Below are positions 9,382-16,160 of a stretch of DNA of 24,885 bases, one piece after another. The translations under genes were made by a program, and so were the position numbers. The stretch is taken from contig WBZZ01004651.1 of NCBI GenBank assembly GCA_019918135.1, positions 215,001 to 239,885 on the forward strand. Reading direction: 5' to 3'. The stretch is from Paulinella micropora (taxonomy: Eukaryota > Cercozoa > Imbricatea > Euglyphida > Paulinellidae). The notes under the pieces were generated by a model that worked only from the letters and a program-made list of their open reading frames with translations, searched no databases and had not been told where the DNA came from. How positions within the stretch are numbered: the first letter of the stretch is position 1; the number at the start of each line of letters is the position of its first letter.

Positions 9382-10116
9382 TTAAACTAAATCTGCAGTC
9401 AAGTCCATGGCACTGACGCCGCCCTCGCCGTTCTCTTCGCCTGACAGAGACACTCCAAACGCGTCTCGTTCCGAGAGGTCCTGGTCCGGATAGGGCAGGC
9501 CCTCTTCTTGTTTCCGGATCTGCAGCACGCGCCAAGAGAGCGTGACTTTTTCGCCCTTGCTGCACAGCGCAGTAGCTTGAATGACACACTTCACCACGTC
9601 GCCCTTTTGCAGCGTGTTAGTGTCCCCGCCTCCGAGGAACCGGGCGCCCGTGACGGTGACGGTCAGACGAGGCGCCCAGGCGCGGTCCGACTTTTGCGAA
9701 GTGCGCAGGCGCGTACAGGGCTGGTAGCAGCACTTGACTTGCTCGTCACTCTTTGCAATCGGGCCCGCCCTCTTCATTGTCGGAACAATCTTGCCGCGGT
9801 TTTCAACCACGATCTCTGCCACACGGTCGTCAATCGCTCGCATCACCTTGTAGGCCTGCAGCACCGCGCCGTACTGTCGCGCGTGCTTGAAATCAAGGTC
9901 AATGTTTGTTTTAGCGGCCTCGTTGCCTTGGTCGTACACAGACGGATCCCAGGCAAGCTGCATGGCTGGCAGAACCAGCGCGAGGCTCTTGTCGACATAG
10001 CACAGGTTCGAAAAGATACTCCCGTAGGCGCTCCTTGGTTCCGACAGGCGCAGCTTCTTCGGGTCCGCCGTGTCAAAGACCCTCACCTCGTTGTTGTTGC
10101 CCGTGACGATCGACAT
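9382..10116 (-). CDS. Unknown protein, possible ssDNA-binding (OB-fold-like)
   Basis: The 244-residue protein is not recognised with certainty. The N-terminal half is mixed alpha/beta-like (YGSIFSNLCYVDKSLALVLP). The C-terminal half, with TVTVTGARFLGGGDTNTLQK then KGDVVKCVIQATALC and KVTLSWRVLQIRK, reads as alternating beta strands around a K-G-D-x-V turn. That pattern is common in viral single-stranded DNA-binding OB folds. It ends in an acidic tail, as many such proteins do. It is divergent from the clamp gene at 10244 with a 127 bp AT-rich spacer, and convergent with the reductase fragment. Its place next to the clamp supports a replication role, but that is inference. The frame appears intact, and its ATG at 10114-10116 is the first in frame. 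Confidence 0.55.
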   Translation of the reverse strand: MSIVTGNNNEVRVFDTADPKKLRLSEPRSAYGSIFSNLCYVDKSLALVLPAMQLAWDPSVYDQGNEAAKTNIDLDFKHARQYGAVLQAYKVMRAIDDRVAEIVVENRGKIVPTMKRAGPIAKSDEQVKCCYQPCTRLRTSQKSDRAWAPRLTVTVTGARFLGGGDTNTLQKGDVVKCVIQATALCSKGEKVTLSWRVLQIRKQEEGLPYPDQDLSERDAFGVSLSGEENGEGGVSAMDLTADLV

Positions 10117-10243
10117 TTTTTTCGATTTATGGCTCTTTTTGCCAGAACTGCCTTTTTCCCCTTTTAAATCTTAAATTTCGAATCTCGCAATTTAAAAGTT
10201 TTAAGTAAAATGTGGTTAAAAAAAGAAACAGTGTCTCCAAAAA
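10117..10243. promoter_or_regulatory. Divergent AT-rich promoter region
   Basis: This 127 bp spacer separates two divergent genes and is much richer in A+T than its neighbours. It contains AAATCTTAAATTT at 10166-10178, which recurs with one change (AAATCTTGAATTT) at 11676-11688 in the next divergent spacer. That makes a shared promoter element likely. No experimental element is known to me with this exact sequence. Confidence 0.45.
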
Positions 10244-11215
10244 ATGACGACTCATTTTCTCTGGAGGTCCAAGTCGCACGGCATCGCGTTCCGCCGGGCG
10301 CTCGACTCGCTGTCGCCTCTGTTGCTGGAGGCCAGGGTCGAAGCGACCGTCGACAAGCTCGTGCTCTGCAGCGCGGCCGACGGGCTCGTCGCACAGTTCG
10401 TGGTCCCTTTTTCGGGCGCGAACGGCGACTATGTCAACTTGATGTTCCCAAAGTGCGTGTTCAGCGTTGACCTCAAGGAACTGTCCTGCTGGCTTTCTAC
10501 TTTCCGCGAGGGCATGATACTCGAACTGTCAGTCGCGGTGGATAACAAGCTATGTGTCAAATTCTACAACGAGTCCAAATTGTTCGAGCACTACAGCGAC
10601 CTGACCTCGCTGCTCGTGTCCCAAGAAGCGGCCTTCCTGCCGACAACCGAGTGGACCAATCTCGACCGCCTCGTCGAAGTCTCTGGCCCGGCGCTGAACG
10701 CCGTGATCAGGCACCATTCGAAGAGCAATTCGCACTGCCGGCTGTTTGTGGAAGTGGACAGGCTCTGCACGGAATCCTCGCTGCGGGCGGTGGACGCAGG
10801 CCGGCTGGCACGCACCAGCCTTGGCGGCATCGCTCTGGTCGCGGAGGACAAGGACTCGCTGCTGCGCTCTGACCTGTCACACCCGCCCGTCCAAGCCGGC
10901 GAGTGTGTCTACGCCCTGGAAATCCTCAAGAAGATACTCAAATCGTGCGCTTTCCAAGAGAAAAACACGGGCAGGGTGCTGGTCGGCGTTACACAGAACG
11001 TGCTGCACCTCGTCTTCAAGCGGGACGGCGGTCCGTGGCTCAAGTACACTATTCTGGCCGACGCCAATGAACCGCCCCCAGCTCTGCCCACGCTCGCGCC
11101 GCTTCCATTGACCGCCGACGGCGCCGCCGAGGAGGACGAAGAGAGCCGCAAGCTGATCAAGCGCAAGAAGAAGAAGCTCAAGCGGACGAGAGACGAATCC
11201 CGGGCAGGCGCTTAA
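10244..11215 (+). CDS. PCNA-like sliding clamp
   Basis: This 323-residue protein has the look of a PCNA-type DNA sliding clamp. FRRALDSLSPLLLEARVEAT, then LVLCSAADGLVAQF, matches the first helix and strands. SVDLKELSCWLSTF followed by LELSVAVDNKLCVKF matches the central helix and strands, and YALEILKKILKSCAF then LHLVFKRDGGPWLKYTILAD matches the last helix and closing strands. Clamps encircle DNA and tether polymerase and other factors. The C-terminal 45 residues are an added acidic stretch and a lysine-rich tract (KRKKKKLKRTRDE) that looks like a nuclear localisation signal or DNA-binding tail. Poxvirus VLTF-1 is also predicted to be clamp-like; the neighbouring VLTF2 and VLTF3 homologues make that an alternative role. 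Its 3' end overlaps the convergent VLTF2-like gene by 38 bp. Confidence 0.6.
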   Translation: MTTHFLWRSKSHGIAFRRALDSLSPLLLEARVEATVDKLVLCSAADGLVAQFVVPFSGANGDYVNLMFPKCVFSVDLKELSCWLSTFREGMILELSVAVDNKLCVKFYNESKLFEHYSDLTSLLVSQEAAFLPTTEWTNLDRLVEVSGPALNAVIRHHSKSNSHCRLFVEVDRLCTESSLRAVDAGRLARTSLGGIALVAEDKDSLLRSDLSHPPVQAGECVYALEILKKILKSCAFQEKNTGRVLVGVTQNVLHLVFKRDGGPWLKYTILADANEPPPALPTLAPLPLTADGAAEEDEESRKLIKRKKKKLKRTRDESRAGA

Positions 11216-11630
11216 GCCTCCTCAGCGTGTACTTGCGGCCCGAAAGTTGGCTAATAAAATGTTTCTGTGTCTCCTTTCTGTGCACTGGCACGTACGAATT
11301 CACAACCCGGCCCACGGCCCTGAAAGCCGAGATGTCTAGCGGTCCGCCGTAGTCTACTAGCTCGTGTCGTGGCGGCGCCGGTTGAACTAGCTGCTTGTGT
11401 AGATTAACCCTCAGGAACGAGTGCAGCAGGTCCATTGAACTCGATCGCAGCGTCTCGGTTATTCCGTATTCCGCGAACTTAGCCGCGCAGCCCACCGTGC
11501 AGAAGTGACCCCAGACGCACAACTCTTCGCCCGCGTGGGCAATTGGCAGCCCGAACCACCTGCCGTCGTCCCGCGCGCAGCCGTACGAGCAGTGCAGGCA
11601 CTTGCCCTTGTAAGATTCAGTGCCCTCCAT
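11178..11630 (-). CDS. VLTF2-like late transcription factor
   Basis: The 150-residue protein has the arrangement of poxvirus A1/VLTF-2-type late gene transcription factors of large DNA viruses. It has a zinc site made by C11, C14, C44 and C48: C-x2-C, then LPIA, then GHFCTVGC, an FCS/MYM-type finger. A downstream A-P-P-R-x-E-L-x-x-x-G-G-P-L-x-x-x-x-F-R block lies near residues 83-104. These proteins activate late viral promoters together with viral RNA polymerase. The frame is complete with a normal start. It is divergent from the VLTF3-like gene across 106 bp, so two partners of one regulatory step sit on one shared spacer. Its tail overlaps the clamp gene. Confidence 0.75.
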   Translation of the reverse strand: MEGTESYKGKCLHCSYGCARDDGRWFGLPIAHAGEELCVWGHFCTVGCAAKFAEYGITETLRSSSMDLLHSFLRVNLHKQLVQPAPPRHELVDYGGPLDISAFRAVGRVVNSYVPVHRKETQKHFISQLSGRKYTLRRLKRLPGIRLSSA

Positions 11631-11736
11631 TCTTTCTGACTTCCCCGACTCTTTCCCACTCTTTCATTTGTTTTCAAATCTTGAATTTTAAACGGCCGCG
11701 TTCGATCTTGGGCACCTGTTTGCCGGCCATCATATT
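11631..11736. promoter_or_regulatory. Divergent promoter between the VLTF2- and VLTF3-like genes
   Basis: The spacer is 106 bp. AAATCTTGAATTT (11676-11688) matches 12 of 13 bases of the element at 10166-10178 in the other divergent spacer. The pyrimidine-rich strand and AT core suggest a bidirectional viral promoter; this is inference from position and recurrence. Confidence 0.45.
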
Positions 11737-12420
11737 ATGTCCTGCGAACACGTCTGGACCTTCAGCCTCGCAACCACAGGTACGTACTGCTCGAAGTGTG
11801 GCTTAGTCAAGACAGAGCACGAGCTGTACACGTCACAATGCTGGCTAGTGAACGGACAGATGGTAAGAGAGCAACACGCTCACAGACATATCGGCTACAC
11901 TCGCCTGAGCCGGTTCCGTCAGATAATGCGCGAGACGTTCAACCTTCGAGGTGTCAATCAGTCTGCGTCGTGTGTCAGCCCGGCCTTGTTGGCACAGGCG
12001 AGGCGCCTTGTCCACAAGTGGCGGGCACACGTCGCGACGCCCGCTCGCCTCGCGTACATCTGGCGCAGGGAGAAGCTAGGCCCGCTGACCATCGACAAGG
12101 CCAGCCAGCTGTGCCACCTGCTAGGCTGCGGCCGGGGCCGGCGGGAGCCGAGCAAGGAAACGCTAGAGGAGTTGGAACGCCTCTTCAAAAAAGTAGACGC
12201 CTGCTGGCCAAAGGTGCTGAAGAAGCTGAGGCAGCGCTATGCGTGGGCGAGAAGATGTTTCGTCAACTATCAGACGTTGCTGAGGGCTTTCCTGCTGTTG
12301 ATGGACGAAGAAGAGCTAGCGGCACAAGTGCAGGAGCTGAAACAAGCCGAGTCGAGGCACAGACAAAGCGCCATGTTCGCGCTCGTGTGCGAAGAACAAG
12401 GCTGGCCTTCATCCCCTTGA
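11737..12420 (+). CDS. VLTF3-like late transcription factor
   Basis: The 227-residue protein resembles the VLTF-3 (poxvirus A2) family, a hallmark of nucleocytoplasmic large DNA viruses that drives late gene transcription. It has an N-terminal zinc ribbon (C3, H5, then C18-S-K-C21) and the block YTRLSRFRQIMRE at 54-66. A middle helix has LTIDKASQLCHLLG, where family members carry a conserved helix before K-L-R. The C-terminal signature W-x-K-V-L-K-K-L then ARRCFVNYQTLLRAFLLLM (residues 157-189) corresponds to the family's R-x-N-F-L-x-Y motif, with Cys-Phe-Val-Asn-Tyr here. The start follows the divergent spacer directly. A protein-like frame continues past the stop in another phase to about 12588, so the original protein may have had a charged tail. 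Confidence 0.75.
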   Translation: MSCEHVWTFSLATTGTYCSKCGLVKTEHELYTSQCWLVNGQMVREQHAHRHIGYTRLSRFRQIMRETFNLRGVNQSASCVSPALLAQARRLVHKWRAHVATPARLAYIWRREKLGPLTIDKASQLCHLLGCGRGRREPSKETLEELERLFKKVDACWPKVLKKLRQRYAWARRCFVNYQTLLRAFLLLMDEEELAAQVQELKQAESRHRQSAMFALVCEEQGWPSSP

Positions 12421-12598
12421 CTGGTTCACTGAACGGCAGCGGCCTCGCGCGGCCATTGGCGAGCCATCTTTTGTCTGGCCCGCACGCCAAGAAGAAAAAG
12501 AAAAAGAAAAAAAAGAAAAGAAAAAGACGCCGGCCGTGATTGCTGTGGCTGTTGCTGAAAAAACAAATCTTGTACTACCTAATCATTAAATACAAAGA
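12421..12598. other. Intergenic segment with purine tract
   Basis: It contains a 45 bp A-rich purine tract (about 12489-12530). A frame different from the VLTF3-like one stays open to a TAA at about 12588 and reads like a basic, charged protein tail (FVWPARQEEKEKEKK). It is either 3' coding sequence displaced by a frameshift, or non-coding. The last bases before the next start (ATTAAATACAAAG) are AT-rich and promoter-like. Confidence 0.4.
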
Positions 12599-14919
12599 AT
12601 GTGGGTCAGCAGCGGGAGGTTTGGTGCCGGTCCGAACGGGCGTGAGGTCGTTGATTTCACCGGAGGCCCGTCCCAGGCGGAAATCGACGCCTTTAATAAC
12701 ACAACTCCGCAAGAAATCCGCGAAGGCAAGAAACCGGTGCCGAGCTTCGCGAGACTGCCCTTGCACAAGCAATTTGCTAATAAGCCGTGGTTGTGGTCAA
12801 CCTACAGGGAGGGCTTCATAAGCGGGCTGAAGAACCTCCAAGACAATCGCGAGGAAGTCCTCGACCGCGTGCACCTGGTCTCGCTAGGCGTCGAACCTGC
12901 CCTGCACCAGCCTTCGCAGCGGCTGGCGGCGGTCATCAACTCGCGCCGGGGTAAATGGAGCGAGTTTATCATCAAGGGCACCGAGAAGAGCGGCGTGCTG
13001 CACGCGGTCGACACTTTTCGCGGCACGGGGCTAGACGACGAGAAGCTGCTGTCTTCGAAGGACGCGACCATGGTCGATTTCAAGGTCATCGCGACCTCGG
13101 ACGAGAATGCCTGGCTCACGCTTCCGGACAGCGCCGCCAGAATAGAGAACCGCGACGAATGGCACGACGACGTCGGTTCCTTCAGGACTTACGTGTTCGG
13201 CCCCAACCACCAGTATTGCACTGTCAAGGGCGCGGCCAAGAAGCCCTTCTGGATCTGTCTCCTGGACTGCTGCACCCAGCTGCTGCGCTTGCGCAGCGAT
13301 GTCGAACAATGGCTGCCGTTCATCAACGACCTGGTGGACGCGTGCAAGCCGCACTCCGACACGAGAAGCAAGGCGTAAGTGAAGTTCAGGACCCAGTGGC
13401 TCATTCTCGCGAGCAACAAGGAAGCGGACATAAAGAAAAAAGACAACTCCAAACAGCCCTCGCGGTGCGCTTGGGGCAAGGAGTTCGTGGCCAAGCACTT
13501 TACGCAAGGGTCCCTCTTCCGCGACCGGACGCTGAAACAGCGCACCGTCAGGCAGACGAACGAAGTTAATGTCAAGAAGATGACTGAGCGGAACACCTTG
13601 CTCGCGGACCCGTGGTTTGCGTTCCTGGACGAACTGTACCAGGCCATGCTAGCAGAAGCGGACTGTTTCGAATCGGCCGAGGCCAAGCGTACCAACACCG
13701 GCCCCTTTGCTCCGACGATGTGCTACCCGCTCTGGGCCCTGCAGAGCTTCCTGCTGCTCGCGGTTCTGGGCTGCCGGCAGATAGAGCTCTGGAAATGGTC
13801 GGAGTTCTTGCCCGTGAACGAAGAGGAACATATCATCTTCTCGGAGATCGGGCGGCAGAAGCACGTCGTCCAGCACAGGGCGGCCAAGAAGGGGGCCGCG
13901 CCCGACTCAGACCCGGCCGACAGCGATTTGCAGGACCTGATATTTATAGGCAAGCCGATCGCACTGCCTACCGCCACGTCGGCCGGCGTGCTGCGCATCT
14001 GGAAGCACATGAGGTGGCTGATCGAAAACACTCCAGGCACCGCTCGCGGCTGGCGCCCGAAGAGAACAAGCTCCTGAAAAAGGACAGGCCCAAGAGCGAT
14101 TACCTGAGCTGGACTACGCACCGCGCAGAGATCTTAGCACAGGAGGACGAGCAGCCTTTGGCTCCGCCCGCCAAACGGATGAAGGTCTCGACGCTGCCGT
14201 GGATGAACACGCTCGCCGAGTCGAAAAAAGTGACGGACACGCCTAGCCAAGCGCTCATTAACGACCAGGTCACCGCGGCCATGAAGGGAGCGGGGTTTTC
14301 AAACACGTTCGACTACCTCACGCAGATGCACTACGAACGAGCGAAGGATTTTCTCATCCCTAGCCCACACAAGCTCCGGGCCATCTACGCAAACTGCGCC
14401 TACGCGCTGTACGGCGAGCACAGCCAAGTCTCGCGCACCATCTTCATGTCGCGGGTGCTCGGCCACTCACTGATGTTTGCCAACAACACCGAGGCCGTCT
14501 CGAACCTCAAGTCCCAGATGTTCTACGATTCTGAGAAAGTGCAAACACGCAGCGTCCCGTCCCTGACGGAGCCCGACCTGCTCAAGATCGTGCAGGCCAT
14601 CGTGGACCAAGGGGCTAGGTTGGCGGAGGACTTCAACCGCCTGAAGGGCGAGCTCGCGTACGTCATTCCGCCCACACTCAAACAGCTGCCTCGCGAGACC
14701 AGAGCCGAACGGTTACGCCGGCAGGCCGTGGAATTTTTCGCGGCAAATTTGCAGCAAAATGCAGGAGAACTGTGCCGGCCCGGTTTTTGGCGCGGAACGT
14801 TAGATTCCATTTTTTCCGTGAAGGCTTCCTACCGTTTTGCCAATCATGCAAAAGTCGCTCTTGATACGGCCGATCCTACACCAGCCGCTCATATCACGCG
14901 GTTTATGCAATTGTGCTAA
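12599..14919 (+). pseudogene. Telomere resolvase (protelomerase)-like tyrosine recombinase, disrupted
   Basis: Protelomerases cut a palindromic target in linear phage and plasmid replicons and reseal each side as a covalently closed hairpin. They belong to the tyrosine recombinase superfamily. Here about 770 codons are spread over one frame with a TAA at 13376-13378 and then a frame change near 14030-14060. The catalytic set is visible: first arginine in LLAVLGCRQIELWKW (CGG at 13775), a beta-hairpin lysine candidate in RQKHVV (about 13855), H-K-L-R at 14368-14379 followed by AIYANCAYALYGE, histidine in RVLGHS (14464), and the nucleophile tyrosine in QMFYDSEKV (14524-14526). The layout R, K, H-x-x-R, G-H, Y with Y-A-x-x-x-Y-x-x-Y after H-x-x-R resembles TelN/TelK-type enzymes more than phage integrases. 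H-to-Y spacing (20) is longer than in phage TelK. The 260-residue N-terminal region is also resolvase-like in size. Both lesions break the catalytic protein as assembled. An ordinary integrase is the main alternative. Confidence 0.65.
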
Positions 14920-14974
14920 GAGATTCAAGAATTAAAAGCTCATAATCTGACTTTTATTGAACTCGTAAAGTGCA

Positions 14975-15523
14975 ATGAGCCAAATAAAGCCGTGCAGAGT
15001 GGCGCCAGACGGGAAAATTTCGCTGATTGATTTTGCAGGGAAAACGTATCCTTTTTTGACTCCTAGCCGTTGCGTGGAAAGAATACGTCGGCACCTGCAG
15101 CTGCACCCCTACCGCTTAGCCAACGGTCACATTTCGAAATTCAAATTCCCGAAACAACGCGGACAACGTGCGGGCACGTGGGTTTGTGCCCCTGAAATCG
15201 CGGCCGAAGTGGAACAATTCGCGTCGGACTGGAACGTACGCCCCTCACGGCGGACACAGGCCAGGGTCAGCGACCAGCCCTCTGTACCAAGCGTCGCCGC
15301 TGCCGTGAGCAATCTCGAGGGCGTCAGGGACGGACTTGCAGTTCTTGCCGAGCTCGCTCCAGACACAGCAAGCGCGTTCCAATCTGCTCTGGACGAGGCA
15401 GTTGGTACAGTTGACGCCGAAGAAGAGACAATGCCTCCTTTCGAACTCCTGACCCCTGTTCTGACTTACGACCGGGAAGAAGAAAATGAACTTGATAGCT
15501 TCCCAGAGCATTTTGCTTTTTAA
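14975..15523 (+). CDS. Unknown 182-residue acidic-tailed protein
   Basis: Not recognised. The N-terminal 85 residues are basic and globular-looking (FLTPSRCVERIRRHLQLHPY, then KFKFPKQRG), compatible with nucleic-acid binding. The rest is alanine/valine-rich, and the last 45 residues are strongly acidic (DREEENELDSF). The frame is complete. It follows the recombinase by 55 bp of AT-rich DNA and converges with the F-box-like gene 17 bp away. A charged two-part layout of this kind is common in small viral replication accessories, but I have no family for it. Confidence 0.6.
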   Translation: MSQIKPCRVAPDGKISLIDFAGKTYPFLTPSRCVERIRRHLQLHPYRLANGHISKFKFPKQRGQRAGTWVCAPEIAAEVEQFASDWNVRPSRRTQARVSDQPSVPSVAAAVSNLEGVRDGLAVLAELAPDTASAFQSALDEAVGTVDAEEETMPPFELLTPVLTYDREEENELDSFPEHFAF

Positions 15524-15540
15524 TTAAAAATCAAGAAGAT

Positions 15541-16119
15541 TTAAAAATCCGTAATGTACAGCTCCTTGTTGAACCAGGGCTTAAACCGGGCCGCGGTTTC
15601 TTCGGCTCCCGTCAGCCACAAGTAACTGGTCCACTTGTCTATTTGCAGCACCGGCCAGCCCGCGTCCTCGTACGCCAGCCGGAAGCGGTAGGCCGGTACG
15701 TACGCCAGGGCCACGACAGAGTCTCGTGTCGTTCTGGGCACGGGGAAAGACGTGCGGCCCATGTGCCTGCACGCGGCGAAGGGCGTGATTACTCTGTGGC
15801 GGTTGTGAGACACGAAACAGGTGGCACAGTAGCCCTCGACCGTCTTTTTTTGGACACAGGCAAAGCAGATAACTTCGCTCTTGCGCGACACGGTGTTGAT
15901 GAGGCGCGGCAGCGACTTGGTGTCGTAATTAAAAGTAGCGTTCGGGAACTTGTGCAGGCCGGACAGCTCGCCGTTCTGCACTTTGCGCCGTTTCCACCGG
16001 CCGCGCGCGAAGCGGTCCGTGTGCGTTTTCAGGTGGCGGATCGTGTGCGCGACCTCGCCGATGCGGAGGTACGACAGCACGTCCACCAGAAGATCGGCCG
16101 GTAGCGCTGCTAGTAGCAT
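15541..16119 (-). CDS. F-box-like protein with zinc-binding cluster
   Basis: The 192-residue protein begins with LPADLLVDVLSYLRIGEVA, which fits the F-box consensus (L-P-x-x-L-L-x-x-I-L-S-Y-L). F-box proteins link substrates to SCF ubiquitin ligases, and several large DNA viruses encode them to redirect host degradation. Residues 85-108 hold C-F-A-C, C-A-T-C and H-N-R-H, a compact C2-C2-H2 zinc cluster that may be the substrate-binding part. The C-terminal third is aromatic-rich (KWTSYLWLTG, FKPWFNKEL). The start is 7 bp from AT-rich TATATATAT (16130-16138), a TATA-like promoter element. The frame is intact. The role as an SCF adaptor is inference from the first 25 residues. Confidence 0.55.
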   Translation of the reverse strand: MLLAALPADLLVDVLSYLRIGEVAHTIRHLKTHTDRFARGRWKRRKVQNGELSGLHKFPNATFNYDTKSLPRLINTVSRKSEVICFACVQKKTVEGYCATCFVSHNRHRVITPFAACRHMGRTSFPVPRTTRDSVVALAYVPAYRFRLAYEDAGWPVLQIDKWTSYLWLTGAEETAARFKPWFNKELYITDF

Positions 16120-16160
16120 TTGACTTTCAATATATATATCGGGCCAGAACTTTTGTTTTT

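Noticed and set aside
9508..10167. 219-residue plus-strand frame opposite the OB-fold-like gene
   Set aside because: It is a mirror of a GC-rich coding strand. The minus-strand frame has the compact neighbours, start and AT-rich promoter expected of the real gene.
11796..12539. 247-residue plus-strand frame ending in poly-Lys
   Set aside because: It overlaps the VLTF3-like gene in another frame and has no family signal; the Lys run is the purine tract.
13370..13400. GTAAGT at the recombinase stop as a splice donor
   Set aside because: It looks like a perfect donor, but no downstream acceptor gives a better protein than simple read-through of the same frame, so I treat the TAA as a nonsense change.
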